64,000 bases of DNA from Clostridium mobile (GCF_018918285.1 NZ_JAHLQF010000002.1:1073743-1137742), one strand, 5' to 3'; shown: positions 1-9,474, numbered from the stretch's first letter. Notes: generated by a model from the letters alone, not told the origin. Translations and numbers: made by a program.

Positions 1-78
1 TATATCTTTGTAAAAATTTATAAGTAAGAAACTAATTTGTTATTAACTAATTCAGAAAATATATTTGTAAAACACAAA

Positions 79-142
79 AGAGCTAAGTATGTAGTGAAAT
101 AGCGACTTTTTATTGGAGCGGCTTCACTACATACTTAGCTCT
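79..142. repeat. Perfect 20-bp inverted repeat, possible proBA terminator
   Basis: The arms at 79-98 and 123-142 are exact reverse complements of 20 bp around a 24-nt loop. Read on the minus strand it lies just after the proA stop and is followed by a T-rich run (TTTTGTGTTTT), so it could end proBA transcription. The stem is longer than an ordinary terminator needs and could also be a dispersed palindromic element. The rest of 1-204 shows no gene. Confidence 0.6.
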
Positions 143-204
143 CTATTTCGTACAACAAATTACTACTGTAGAAACTTATAACTGTAAAAATAATTTGTTA
201 TATA

Positions 205-1494
205 CTAAATTCTAACCTGCCCATCTCCATATACAATATATTTAATTGTAGTTAACTGTTCCACTCCCATTGGGCCGCGAGCATGTAACTTTTGTGTACT
301 TATTCCAATTTCTGCTCCAAACCCATATTGAGATCCATCGGTAAATCTTGTGGAGGCATTTACATATACTGCAGCGGCATCTATTTCATTTAAGAATTTT
401 TCAGAATTAAAATAATCTCTTGTTATTATAGCTTCTGAATGTTTTGTTCCATATAAGTCAATATGATCAATTGCGTCTTCAATGGATTGTACTACTTTAA
501 CTGCAAGAATAAAGTTTAAATATTCCTCACTCCAGTCCTCTATTGTTACATCTTTTATATAGTTAAAGATTTCTTTATCTTCTATGGTATTTAACAATAT
601 TTTCTTACTATCCTGGCAAACCCTTAATTCTACTTTATGTTTATATAGTTCATTAGCTATATAAGGTAAAAACCTTTCTGCAATATTTTGGTGAACTAAT
701 ATGGTTTCTATTGCATTACATACACCAGGTCTTTGAGTTTTTGCGTTAACTATAATATCTTTTGCCATAGCCATATCTGCACTTTCATCTACGAATACGT
801 GGCAATTTCCAACTCCAGTTTCAATTACAGGTACTGTGGCATTAGCTACTACTGTTTTAATTAATCCACTGCCACCACGTGGAATTAAAACATCTATATA
901 TTCATTGAGCTTTAGCATAATATTTACCGCTTCTCTGTCTGTAACTTCTATTAATTCAATGGCCCCTTCTGGAAGGCCACATTGTACACATGAGTCTTTA
1001 AGAATTTGAGCTATACATTTGTTAGTGTTTATAGCCTCAGATCCTCCTCTTAAAATAACTGCATTTCCTGATTTTAAGCATAAACCTGCTGCATCTACAG
1101 TAACATTAGGTCTAGCTTCATATATGATGCCCAAAACTCCAAGAGGTACTCTTTTTTGACCTACTCTTATGCCATTGGGTCTTTTCCACATTTTAATAAC
1201 TTCTCCAACTGGATCAGGTAAATCTGCTACTTCTCTAAGACCTTCTGCCATATCGGAGATTCTTTTTTCAGTGATGAGAAGTCTATCTAAAAGAGCTTGG
1301 CTTAGTCCTTTCTCTTTGCCTTTTTCCATGTCTATTTTATTAGCTTCAATTATAGCTTGAGAATTGTTAACCAAATTCTCTGCCATACGAATCAATGCTT
1401 TGTTTTTAGTATTTGAATCTAAAATTGAAAGAATTTTAGAAGCTTTTTTAGCATTTTTACCTTTGGATACTATATAATCCATTAAGCTTTCCAT
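205..1494 (-). CDS. proA: Gamma-glutamyl phosphate reductase
   Basis: ProA reduces gamma-glutamyl phosphate with NADPH to glutamate semialdehyde, the second step of proline synthesis in the cytoplasm. The protein is an aldehyde-dehydrogenase-fold enzyme of 429 residues, the usual length. The catalytic cysteine lies in the QRPGVCNA motif near residue 259. The open frame extends to 1512, but an AGGAGG box at about 1502-1507 sits 7 bases before the ATG at 1494, so that start is preferred. It lies directly downstream of proB and is surely co-transcribed with it. The inverted repeat at 79-142 may end the unit. Confidence 0.96.
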   Translation of the reverse strand: MESLMDYIVSKGKNAKKASKILSILDSNTKNKALIRMAENLVNNSQAIIEANKIDMEKGKEKGLSQALLDRLLITEKRISDMAEGLREVADLPDPVGEVIKMWKRPNGIRVGQKRVPLGVLGIIYEARPNVTVDAAGLCLKSGNAVILRGGSEAINTNKCIAQILKDSCVQCGLPEGAIELIEVTDREAVNIMLKLNEYIDVLIPRGGSGLIKTVVANATVPVIETGVGNCHVFVDESADMAMAKDIIVNAKTQRPGVCNAIETILVHQNIAERFLPYIANELYKHKVELRVCQDSKKILLNTIEDKEIFNYIKDVTIEDWSEEYLNFILAVKVVQSIEDAIDHIDLYGTKHSEAIITRDYFNSEKFLNEIDAAAVYVNASTRFTDGSQYGFGAEIGISTQKLHARGPMGVEQLTTIKYIVYGDGQVRI

Positions 1495-1508
1495 TTTTAG
1501 TCCTCCTA

Positions 1509-2321
1509 TCATAAATTAGCTTTAAACCAGGTACCTATATTTATCCCATTGAGTATATCTCTTAAGTTCTTAGAATTTTCGCCATTGATTATCACCATTG
1601 AGATACCTGATGCGGTAGCAATTTTTGCTGCATTAATTTTTGTAGCCATTCCTCCAGTGCCTAAGTTGCTACCAGCTCCTCCAGCACAGGCAACTATTTC
1701 CTCTGTTATTTCTTCTATAAAAGAAATTATTTTAGCATCAGAGTTTTTTCTAGGATCGCAATTGTAAAGACCGTCTATATCAGACATAAGAATTAAAAGC
1801 TCTGCATTTACCAATTGAGCAACATAAGCAGAAAGAGTATCGTTATCTCCAACCTTTATTTCATCTACTACAACTGCGTCATTTTCATTTATTATTGGTA
1901 TAACCCTTTGTTCTAACAGAGATGAAAATGTATTATGGGCATTATTTTTTCTAATATCATCAGTCATATCCTCTTTTGTTAAGAGTATTTGTCCAACGGT
2001 TTTTCCGTATTCAGAGAATACTTTTTCATACATATGCATAAGTATTCCTTGGCCTACTGCAGCAGCAGCCTGCTTTTCAGGGATAGTCTTTGGCCTTTCC
2101 TGTAATCCTAGTTTTCCCATACCTGCACCAATAGCACCTGAACTAACCAATACTACATTATATCCCATATTATGAAGATCAGATAATTGCCTTACCAGGC
2201 CTTCTATGTGATTTAAATTAAGAAGTCCATTGTTATAAGTAAGGGTTGATGATCCAACTTTAACAACTATAGTTTTTACCTTTTCAAGGTACTTTAATCT
2301 CTCGTCATTTAAGTTATTCAT
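1509..2321 (-). CDS. proB: Glutamate 5-kinase
   Basis: ProB phosphorylates glutamate to gamma-glutamyl phosphate with ATP, the first and normally feedback-controlled step of proline synthesis. This is an amino-acid-kinase-fold protein of 270 residues with the [10 protein letters not shown] start and the SSGAIGAG loop. It is the short form: the C-terminal PUA domain found in the longer enterobacterial enzymes is absent. The ATG at 2321 has a GAGGGGG ribosome site. Its TGA stop lies 15 bases before the proA start. The upstream region has a TATAAT-like -10 on the minus strand near 2357-2362; no T-box is present. Confidence 0.96.
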   Translation of the reverse strand: MNNLNDERLKYLEKVKTIVVKVGSSTLTYNNGLLNLNHIEGLVRQLSDLHNMGYNVVLVSSGAIGAGMGKLGLQERPKTIPEKQAAAAVGQGILMHMYEKVFSEYGKTVGQILLTKEDMTDDIRKNNAHNTFSSLLEQRVIPIINENDAVVVDEIKVGDNDTLSAYVAQLVNAELLILMSDIDGLYNCDPRKNSDAKIISFIEEITEEIVACAGGAGSNLGTGGMATKINAAKIATASGISMVIINGENSKNLRDILNGINIGTWFKANL

Positions 2322-2469
2322 ATTATTGCCCCCTCATCAAATAAATTTTATGTATATTATACTACATATTAATGCATATAAAAATTCATTTTATTCTTTT
2401 TTGTATTATAATATAAATTATGAAGATTTAATTTAGTGGAAAATAGCTAGCAATGGAAGGGAGATTATT

Positions 2470-3507
2470 TTGAGAAATAAGATTAAATTTATAGAAGCAA
2501 AGGGAAGCCCTTATGAAAGAGGATGGACTTCTGGAGTAGAGTTAAAAGAGGCTATAAATAATTGTATTAAAAATTATATACATTTACTTGATAACAAAGA
2601 TTTAATGAAAAAATCTGCTTATATTAAAGAAATTACTAAGGAAAGATTTTCAGATTATGTTATGGAGATAGAAGGAAGAGCAGAGGGAGCAGGTGTAGAC
2701 AAAGATTTATACTTTTTAATAATGTGTGCTGAACTTTTGAATGAAGGAGTAGGTTGCACAACGTTGGTTTGTAAAAGAGAAGATGGTACAATATTATTAG
2801 GGCATAATGAAGATGATAACTATATTCCAGGTAATTCAGCTCTAACAAAATGCTGGAATGATAAGGACTGGTTTGTAACCTACGACTACTGTAATATGCC
2901 CTTTGGAAATGCTTTTAGCTTTAACAACTACGGTATAGTTAAGACAATAAACTACTGTTATAGTGAAGATGTTTCAGTAACAGGTATACCAAGATACTTT
3001 TTGCAAAGATATATAAGTGAAGCTAAAAGTTTAGAAGACTTTATTGATAGATGCAACATTAAAAATAGAGGTTCTGGCTTTCATGCAGTAGCTTTAGATA
3101 CCAACAAAAATCAATGTATATCTATAGAAGTTACTCATAAGGATATAAGTATAAAAGAGATTAATGATTATTATGTACATACAAATCACTATATACATTC
3201 ATCAATAGCAAATGAAAAAAGCATAACTGGAGAGGGAAGTACATCTCCTTTTAGACTTGAAAAAGGGAAAGAGTTATTAAAGAAAAAAATAAATGAAAAA
3301 GGAAATGAAATATTAAGTGCGGATTTTGTAAGTATATTAGATTATAGAGGGGAAAATTATGAGGACTCTATACTATGCATAGAAAACGAACCTAACTTTA
3401 CTTGTTCAAGGATAATTTTTGACACAAGAATAAGTGACAAAGTTTTACTGCAGTTTTTTCATACTCAAGAAAAACATTATCAAAATTATAAGGACTTTAA
3501 TATATAA
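2470..3507 (+). CDS. C45-family autoproteolytic acyltransferase/hydrolase
   Basis: The sequence resembles the Ntn-hydrolase family that includes acyl-CoA:6-aminopenicillanic acid acyltransferase (peptidase family C45). In this family an internal cysteine becomes the N-terminal nucleophile after self-cleavage. The likely nucleophile is Cys96 in EGVGCTTLV, followed by the GHNEDDN segment that lines the active site in relatives. Length is 345 residues with no signal peptide. The start is TTG at 2470 behind a GGAAGGGAG ribosome site. The substrate cannot be told from sequence. It stands alone upstream of a PHP phosphatase gene, so co-transcription with it is possible but unproven. Confidence 0.8.
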   Translation: MRNKIKFIEAKGSPYERGWTSGVELKEAINNCIKNYIHLLDNKDLMKKSAYIKEITKERFSDYVMEIEGRAEGAGVDKDLYFLIMCAELLNEGVGCTTLVCKREDGTILLGHNEDDNYIPGNSALTKCWNDKDWFVTYDYCNMPFGNAFSFNNYGIVKTINYCYSEDVSVTGIPRYFLQRYISEAKSLEDFIDRCNIKNRGSGFHAVALDTNKNQCISIEVTHKDISIKEINDYYVHTNHYIHSSIANEKSITGEGSTSPFRLEKGKELLKKKINEKGNEILSADFVSILDYRGENYEDSILCIENEPNFTCSRIIFDTRISDKVLLQFFHTQEKHYQNYKDFNI

Positions 3508-3590
3508 TATTATCATCCATGGTAGTAGCAGCAGTAGTTTACGTGGTTAATAGGTTAATAACATTATTATATAAAATTTAGGAGGTAAAA

Positions 3591-4373
3591 ATGTTCGATT
3601 GTCATGTTCATACAGAATTTTCATCAGATTGTAAAATGAAAATAGAAGAAGTAATAAAGGAAACACAAAACAATAATTTAGGAGTAATTCTAACTGAGCA
3701 CTTAGATTTAAATTTCCCACAAGAAGGAGATTTTATATTTAATATAGATGAATACTTTGAAAAATATAGTAAATATAGGGGAGATAAACTATTACTCGGA
3801 GTAGAATTAGGGATGAGAACGGATTGTGTAATGGAGAATGAAGAGATAGCTAAAAATCATCCCTTTGATTATGTTATAGGTTCAGTTCATTTAGTTAAAG
3901 ACGGAAGTGATTATTACGATATTTTTGGCCATGAATTATATGAAGGCAAGAAAAAGGAAGAGGTATATAGTAATTACCTTAATCATATGTATAATTGCAT
4001 AAAAGAGCATACCTTTATAGATTCTCTTGGACATATTGATTTCATGTGTAGATATTCCCCTTATGAGGATAGAGAAATCTATTATGAAAACTATAGAGAG
4101 ACCATAGACAGTATCTTTAAAATATTAGTGGAAAGGGAAATTGCCTTAGAAATAAATACTAGAAGATTTGGAGATAAAGAAGCTGTAGAAAACTTAATGA
4201 ATTTATATAACAAATTTAGAGAATTAGGCGGTAAGTATGTCACCATAGGTTCTGATGCTCATGTAAACAAAAATATAGGTAATTATTTCTCAGATGCATT
4301 TGACTTAGCGGAATATTGTAAATTAAAGCCTATATATTTTAGGAATAGGAAAAAAGAATACATGAAATATTAA
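3591..4373 (+). CDS. PHP-domain phosphatase, histidinol-phosphatase HisJ/HisK-like
   Basis: A 260-residue PHP-superfamily metal-dependent phosphoesterase. The metal-binding start DCHVHTEFSSD at residues 3-13 is clear, as are LTEHLD near 35-40, GSVHLV near 97-102 and the GSDAH motif near the C-terminus. Family members of this length are usually histidinol-phosphate phosphatases. No other his gene lies nearby, so a histidine role is inferred from similarity only; other phosphate esters are possible. It has a GGAGG ribosome site, and a flavin reductase gene follows after 16 bases, suggesting one operon. Confidence 0.75.
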   Translation: MFDCHVHTEFSSDCKMKIEEVIKETQNNNLGVILTEHLDLNFPQEGDFIFNIDEYFEKYSKYRGDKLLLGVELGMRTDCVMENEEIAKNHPFDYVIGSVHLVKDGSDYYDIFGHELYEGKKKEEVYSNYLNHMYNCIKEHTFIDSLGHIDFMCRYSPYEDREIYYENYRETIDSIFKILVEREIALEINTRRFGDKEAVENLMNLYNKFRELGGKYVTIGSDAHVNKNIGNYFSDAFDLAEYCKLKPIYFRNRKKEYMKY

Positions 4374-4389
4374 TAAGGAGGTATAAATT

Positions 4390-4887
4390 ATGAAAGACTT
4401 TACTAGCATAATGGGAAAGGCAATGGAGGTAATAAGAGATAAAGGAGCCTTTTTAACTGTAAAAGATGGAGAAAAAGTCAACACGATGACTATAGGATGG
4501 GCTAATATAGGATATCAATGGAGAAAACCAATATTAACTGTATTAGTAAGAAAGTCAAGATATAGTTATGAACTAATAGAAAACACTGAGGAATTTACAG
4601 TAAGCATGCCTTTGAATGTAGACTTAAAAAAAGAATTAACTATTTGCGGGATTAAATCAGGAAGAGATATAGATAAGTTTAAGGAGTGCAATTTAATTCT
4701 CAAAGAAGGAAAGGAAACCACTACACCAATCATAGGTAACTGTGATATGCACTTTGAGTGTAAAATAGTATATAAACAAGAAATGGAACCCTCCTTACTT
4801 TGTGATAAAATCAAAGATGGATCGTACAAAAATGGAGATTATCATGTACTATATTATGGAGAAATATTAGATTGGTATATTGATTAG
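4390..4887 (+). CDS. Flavin reductase-like FMN-binding protein
   Basis: A 165-residue protein of the flavin-reductase-like (split-barrel FMN-binding) family. The features used are the early GAFLTVKDGEKVNTMTIGW segment, in which relatives bind FMN, followed by VLVRKSRYS and EFTVSMP. Members use NAD(P)H to reduce flavin or act as flavoproteins in anaerobes. The precise partner is unknown. It starts with ATG behind a strong GGAGGT site, 16 bases after the PHP phosphatase gene and 15 before an unknown gene. Confidence 0.8.
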   Translation: MKDFTSIMGKAMEVIRDKGAFLTVKDGEKVNTMTIGWANIGYQWRKPILTVLVRKSRYSYELIENTEEFTVSMPLNVDLKKELTICGIKSGRDIDKFKECNLILKEGKETTTPIIGNCDMHFECKIVYKQEMEPSLLCDKIKDGSYKNGDYHVLYYGEILDWYID

Positions 4888-4902
4888 AAGGAAGTAGAGA
4901 TT

Positions 4903-5823
4903 ATGGGGTTGCTTAAAAAGGTAAATATAATAAATAAATTAGCTTATAGTAAGGCTAAAGAAAAAGTTAAATATGAATATCTATCTAGAAAAGCCAAAAA
5001 AAATAATGAAAAAATATCAAAAGAATTAATTGAAGCAGAAGAGAGAGGTAAAAGAGAAACTTACTTAAGTGAACTCAAAAATGAAATAACCATATCTAAA
5101 AAATCTAGAGCTGAAAGTAACAAAGACTTATCATTAATAGAAAGAGTACAAAAAGAGTTTAAAAGTATACCGGTAATATCAGTAGTTGATGATATGGTTG
5201 AGGGAGCATCGCAAATTGAAAAAATTAAAATCATGGTGGAAAATAATCCCGATGATCCTTTATCTTGGCTAATACTAGCGGAATGCATTAAATATTACAA
5301 AAAAGTTTTTCTTTTTTTAAACTTAGCCAAAGCTCCAATAGATCCATTAGGAACTGCGATGGATATAGGAGTTGAGTTTGGTGGAGAGGTAGTTGAAAGT
5401 GCACTAGATAAAAACAAATGGACATATAAAAGAGCACTTTTAAAGAGTATAAACATTGGATTAAAAAGTGGGCTAAAAGATGAAAAAAATTTAGTATGTA
5501 TAGGTAGAAGCGCACAACTTATTTCTTTATGGACAAAAGACCCTGCAGAAAAGGAAAATTATTTAATACTTTCAAAGAAATATTTAAATGAAGCCTTAAA
5601 AATTGCATCCCCTTACTGTAGAAATGAGATATTATATTATTTAGGCTTATTAGAGAAAAATAAAGTTAGAAAGTTTAAGTATTCATACAACATTAATAAA
5701 GTTAAAGCAATTATAAATGGTGGGTCAAATGCTGCTGTAAATCAAGGAACCAAGATGGTTAACACCATTGAAAAAGTACTTGATAATACCTTAGATAAGC
5801 TGATTAAGGAGAGGAAATTATAA
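4903..5823 (+). CDS. Unknown protein, helical, possibly TPR-like
   Basis: I do not recognise this 306-residue protein. The first 110 residues are highly charged, rich in Lys and Glu, and look like a coiled coil. The middle (about 110-150) contains a segment beginning NPDDPLSWLILAEC that resembles a TPR-type repeat, followed by a short hydrophobic stretch near VFLFLNLAKAP. The C-terminal half has further helix pairs such as SKKYLNEALKIA. No signal peptide is evident. Its stop TAA abuts the TTG start of rarA with no gap, and the rarA ribosome site lies inside its last codons, so the two genes are translationally linked. Confidence 0.6.
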   Translation: MGLLKKVNIINKLAYSKAKEKVKYEYLSRKAKKNNEKISKELIEAEERGKRETYLSELKNEITISKKSRAESNKDLSLIERVQKEFKSIPVISVVDDMVEGASQIEKIKIMVENNPDDPLSWLILAECIKYYKKVFLFLNLAKAPIDPLGTAMDIGVEFGGEVVESALDKNKWTYKRALLKSINIGLKSGLKDEKNLVCIGRSAQLISLWTKDPAEKENYLILSKKYLNEALKIASPYCRNEILYYLGLLEKNKVRKFKYSYNINKVKAIINGGSNAAVNQGTKMVNTIEKVLDNTLDKLIKERKL

Positions 5824-7098
5824 TTGAATACAGCGCCTTTAGCAGAAAGAATAAGACCAATAGAATTAACCGAAGTAGTTGGTCAAAAACATATTTTAGG
5901 TGAAAATAAAATTTTAAATAGAATAGTAAACTCAGGAAGAATATCAAATATGATATTCTATGGACCACCAGGTACTGGGAAGACTACTGTAGCAAACATA
6001 ATAGCAAAAAAAACTAATAAAAGTTTTTATAAACTCAATGCTACAAATGCCTCATTAAATGATGTAAAAGAAGTTATAGCTACTACAAATACTCTTATGG
6101 GTATGAATGGGGTGTTATTATATTTAGATGAAATACAAAATTTTAACAAGAAACAACAACAGTCTTTATTGGAGTATATTGAAAATGGGAAAATAACACT
6201 AATTGCCAGTACCACTGAAAATCCATATCACTATGTTTATAAAGCCATACTTAGTAGATCTACTATTTTTGAATTTAAAATGTTAGTCAAAGAGGATGTA
6301 ATAAAGGGATTAAAAAGAGGGCTAACCATAATAAGAGATGAGATAAAAAATGATGTTATAGTAAAGGATGAAGCATTGGATTATATGGGAGAAGTTAGTG
6401 GAGGTGACTTAAGAAAAGCATTAAATGGATTAGAGGTAGCAATTTATTCTACTCCCCCTAATTCTCATGGTGAAATTATCATTGATTTAAATATAGTGAT
6501 GGATTCTACCCAGGGTAAAATACTAAACTATGATAAGTCAGGAGATAGCCATTATGATGTATTAAGTGCTTTTCAAAAATCTATAAGAGGAAGTGACGTG
6601 GATGCTTCATTGCACTACTTAGCTAGATTGGTTGAAAGTGGCGATTTAATTTCCATTTGTAGAAGATTATTAGTCATAGCTAGTGAAGATATAGGGTTAG
6701 CTTATCCTAATGCCATTACTATTGTTAAAAACTGTGTTGATTCTGCACTGCAGTTAGGATTGCCAGAGGGGAGAATACCTTTGGCTCAAGGAGTTATACT
6801 TCTTGCTACATCTCCAAAATCTAATTCTGTTATATGTGCCATTGATAGAGCTATAAATGACTTAAGAAATAAAGAGATAGGCGATATTCCAGCCTATATA
6901 AAGGATAGCCACTATTCTGGTGCAGAAGATTTAGGAAGAGGAATTGGGTATAAATACCCCCACAATTATAAGAATAATTATGTAAAACAGCAGTATTTAC
7001 CAGATAACATTAAGGAGGCTATATACTATAATCCTGGCAATAATAAAATGGAAGAACAATTTTCAAACTACATAAAAAGCTTAAAAGATCTAAAATAA
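5824..7098 (+). CDS. rarA: Replication-associated recombination protein RarA (MgsA), AAA+ ATPase
   Basis: RarA is a clamp-loader-like AAA+ ATPase that acts at stalled replication forks. The 424-residue protein shows Walker A GPPGTGKTT at 47-55, Walker B LYLDEI at 99-104, a sensor-like IASTTENP segment, and the C-terminal tetramerisation region with the ARLVESGDL and YPNAI motifs of the family. It starts with TTG immediately after the preceding stop; the ribosome site AAGGAGAGG lies within the preceding gene. A hairpin terminator follows at 7116-7162. Confidence 0.93.
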   Translation: MNTAPLAERIRPIELTEVVGQKHILGENKILNRIVNSGRISNMIFYGPPGTGKTTVANIIAKKTNKSFYKLNATNASLNDVKEVIATTNTLMGMNGVLLYLDEIQNFNKKQQQSLLEYIENGKITLIASTTENPYHYVYKAILSRSTIFEFKMLVKEDVIKGLKRGLTIIRDEIKNDVIVKDEALDYMGEVSGGDLRKALNGLEVAIYSTPPNSHGEIIIDLNIVMDSTQGKILNYDKSGDSHYDVLSAFQKSIRGSDVDASLHYLARLVESGDLISICRRLLVIASEDIGLAYPNAITIVKNCVDSALQLGLPEGRIPLAQGVILLATSPKSNSVICAIDRAINDLRNKEIGDIPAYIKDSHYSGAEDLGRGIGYKYPHNYKNNYVKQQYLPDNIKEAIYYNPGNNKMEEQFSNYIKSLKDLK

Positions 7099-7115
7099 AG
7101 AAGGTTAATAAGTTT

Positions 7116-7162
7116 AAATATAAAGGGATTTTGGGTGGATAAAATCTCTTTATATTTTTTAT
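7116..7162 (+). terminator. Intrinsic terminator after rarA
   Basis: A 17-bp stem (7116-7132 with 7141-7157, one G-T pair) is followed directly by a T run. It separates rarA from the iscR promoter. Confidence 0.85.
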
Positions 7163-7216
7163 TCTTTATTTGTTTATAAATAAAAAAATTTTATAGTTAA
7201 ATTTACTAATTTATAG

Positions 7217-7245
7217 TTGACAGTTTTACTCTGATTTGATATTAT
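7217..7245 (+). promoter_or_regulatory. Sigma-A type promoter of iscR operon
   Basis: TTGACA at 7217-7222 and TATTAT at 7240-7245 are separated by 17 bases; an alternative TATAAT lies at 7243-7248. It is 55 bases before the iscR start. No clear operator could be assigned by eye. Confidence 0.7.
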
Positions 7246-7299
7246 AATCTTGAAATTATAGTAAAACACTCAACATTAATTACTCAAAGGGGTGATTAT

Positions 7300-7734
7300 A
7301 TGAAATTATCTACAAAAGGGAGATATGGGGTTAAGGCAATAGTGGATTTAGCTATCAACTATCGCGGTGAACCAGTTTCTATAAAAACAATATCAGAAAG
7401 ACAAAATATATCCGAATATTACTTAGAGCAACTTTTTGCTGTACTTAGAAAAGGAAAAATAGTAAAAAGTATTAGGGGAGCACAAGGAGGGTACATTCTT
7501 AGCAGAGACCCAGAACATATAACAATTGGAGAAATTATAGAATTATTAGAAGGGCCTGTATTTTTATCAGAATGTATTTCCGAAGATAGTTGTGAAAATA
7601 GTGATCTTTGCTCAACTAGGCTTCTTTGGGTAAGGATAAAAGAAAGTATAGAAAATGTAACAAGAACAACAACCTTACAAGATTTAATAGACGACAATAA
7701 TAGATTAAAAAGCTCTTCACGAAAGGAGAAATAA
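7300..7734 (+). CDS. iscR: Rrf2-family regulator IscR-type
   Basis: A 144-residue Rrf2-family winged-helix regulator that starts MKLSTKGRYGVKA. Cysteines sit at 92, 98 and 104 in the CX5CX5C pattern that binds the [2Fe-2S] cluster of IscR, so it probably senses cellular Fe-S status. Residue 107, the His ligand in E. coli IscR, is Arg here, so the fourth ligand must differ. The cysteines argue against CymR, a relative without a cluster. It is 4 bases before iscS and is probably autoregulated together with iscS-iscU. Confidence 0.88.
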   Translation: MKLSTKGRYGVKAIVDLAINYRGEPVSIKTISERQNISEYYLEQLFAVLRKGKIVKSIRGAQGGYILSRDPEHITIGEIIELLEGPVFLSECISEDSCENSDLCSTRLLWVRIKESIENVTRTTTLQDLIDDNNRLKSSSRKEK

Positions 7735-7738
7735 TAAA

Positions 7739-8932
7739 ATGGAAAGAAAAAATGTTTATATGGATTACTCAGCAACCACATATACAAAACCTGAGGTTTT
7801 GGAGGAAATGCTCCCATATTTCACAGAAAAATTTGCAAACCCATCTTCAAAATTTTATTCTATTTCACAAGATCCTATAGCTGCTATAGATAAAGCTAGA
7901 GAAAGAGTTGCTAAAGCTATTAATGCTAAAAAGGATGAAATATTCTTTACAGCTGGAGGAAGTGAAGCAGACAACTGGGCTATTAAAGGTGTAGCTTTAG
8001 CTAATAAGAATAAAGGTAATCACATAATAACTACTAATACTGAACATCATGCCGTATTGTATGTATGTCAATACTTAGAAAAGCATGGTTTTGAAGTTAC
8101 TTACTTACCTGTAGATGAACAGGGATTAATCAAAATAGAAGATTTTAAGAATGCTATAAAAGATACTACTATATTAACTACAATAATGTTTGCTAATAAT
8201 GAAGTAGCGTCAATACAGCCTATAAAAGAAATAGGAAAAATTTGTAAGGAAAAGAAAATCATTTTCCATACAGATGCAGTTCAGGCCATTGGACATATAC
8301 CTGTTGATGTAGAAGATATGAATATTGACTTATTATCTATAGCTGCTCACAAGTTCTATGGACCTAAAGGTGTAGGTGCCCTTTATATTAGAAAAGGAAT
8401 TAAACTTGATAATTTAATACACGGTGGTGGACAGGAAAAAGGAAGAAGAGCGAGCACTGAAAATGTACCAGGAATGATAGGTATGGGTAAAGCTATAGAG
8501 CTTGCAGTTTCTGAATTAAAGGAAGAGAGCGAAAGATTAATAAAACTAAGAGATAAATTAATAAATGGCGTGATGGAAAGAATACCTCACACTAAGTTAA
8601 ACGGTCCAACTGGAGAAAACAGACTTCCAGGTAGCGCTAACTTTAGTTTTATTGGAATAGAAGGGGAAGCATTGCTACTTTCTTTAGATTTTGAAGGTAT
8701 TTATGGTTCAACTGGTAGCGCATGTGCATCCGGTTCACTTGATCCTTCCCATGTGTTGCTAGCTTTAGGATTACCACATGAATTAGCTCATGGTTCCTTA
8801 AGACTTTCAATGGGAGATGGAACTACTGAAGAAGAAGTAGATTATGTACTAGAAGTTTTACCTAAAATAGTGGAAAGACTTAGAAATATGTCACCATTAT
8901 GGGAAGATTTCGTTAAGAAGGGAGAAAAATAA
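7739..8932 (+). CDS. iscS: Cysteine desulfurase IscS/NifS type
   Basis: A PLP enzyme that removes sulfur from cysteine as a protein-bound persulfide and hands it to IscU and to tRNA thiolation enzymes. The 397-residue protein has the PLP lysine at 205 in AAHKFYGPKG, the TEHHAV motif near 101-106, and the persulfide cysteine at 329 in STGSACASG. It begins with ATG behind GAAAGGAG. Two bases separate it from iscU, and mnmA, a likely sulfur acceptor, lies downstream. Confidence 0.95.
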   Translation: MERKNVYMDYSATTYTKPEVLEEMLPYFTEKFANPSSKFYSISQDPIAAIDKARERVAKAINAKKDEIFFTAGGSEADNWAIKGVALANKNKGNHIITTNTEHHAVLYVCQYLEKHGFEVTYLPVDEQGLIKIEDFKNAIKDTTILTTIMFANNEVASIQPIKEIGKICKEKKIIFHTDAVQAIGHIPVDVEDMNIDLLSIAAHKFYGPKGVGALYIRKGIKLDNLIHGGGQEKGRRASTENVPGMIGMGKAIELAVSELKEESERLIKLRDKLINGVMERIPHTKLNGPTGENRLPGSANFSFIGIEGEALLLSLDFEGIYGSTGSACASGSLDPSHVLLALGLPHELAHGSLRLSMGDGTTEEEVDYVLEVLPKIVERLRNMSPLWEDFVKKGEK

Positions 8933-8934
8933 TT

Positions 8935-9366
8935 ATGGTATACAGTGAAATAGTTATGGATCATTTTAGAAACCCAAGAAATGTTGGTGAAATTAAAGAT
9001 GCTAACGGTATTGGCGAAGTAGGAAATGCAAAATGTGGAGACATTATGAAAATATACTTAAAGGTTGAAGATAATATTATCGAAGATGTTAAGTTTAAGA
9101 CCTTTGGTTGTGGTTCAGCTATAGCTTCCTCAAGCATGGCAACTGAACTTATAAAGGGTAAGACAGTTGATGAAGCGTGGGAATTAACTAATAAAGCGGT
9201 GGCTGAGGCATTGGATGGACTTCCACCAGTAAAGATGCATTGCTCTGTTTTAGCTGAAGAAGCTATACATGATGCAATTAACGATTACAGGAAATCAATA
9301 GGATTAGAACCTTGGGAAACAAAACATCATTCCGAACATATTCATGAAGAAGTACACGGAGAATAA
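8935..9366 (+). CDS. iscU: Fe-S cluster scaffold IscU/NifU-like
   Basis: The scaffold on which IscS-derived sulfur and iron form clusters. The 143-residue protein carries the three ligand cysteines at 34, 59 and 103, with Asp36 in the CGD motif. The C-terminal tail is unusually histidine-rich (KHHSEHIHEEVHGE) and might hold metal; this is inference. The final codons and stop are part of a perfect 15-bp tandem duplication (9356-9385). Confidence 0.95.
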   Translation: MVYSEIVMDHFRNPRNVGEIKDANGIGEVGNAKCGDIMKIYLKVEDNIIEDVKFKTFGCGSAIASSSMATELIKGKTVDEAWELTNKAVAEALDGLPPVKMHCSVLAEEAIHDAINDYRKSIGLEPWETKHHSEHIHEEVHGE

Positions 9367-9387
9367 TTAAACGGAGAATAATTAATT

Positions 9388-9435
9388 AGTTGAGAGTAGA
9401 AAATTGAAAGTTGATTTTCAACTCTCAACTTTTAT
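9388..9435 (+). terminator. Intrinsic terminator after iscU
   Basis: A 10-bp perfect outer stem (9388-9397 with 9421-9430) and a 6-bp inner stem (9399-9404 with 9414-9419) precede a T-rich stretch. It ends the isc operon before the element at 9475-9620. Confidence 0.8.
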
Positions 9436-9474
9436 GTTTTAATTAATATATTAATGTAAAATTAATTGATATCA

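Noticed and set aside
2322..2469. Possible T-box or riboswitch before proBA
   Set aside because: The gap is only 148 bases and lacks a T-box sequence or terminator; only weak -10-like boxes are visible.
7419..7817. Minus-strand frame across iscR and iscS
   Set aside because: It overlaps two well-supported genes and shows no family match.
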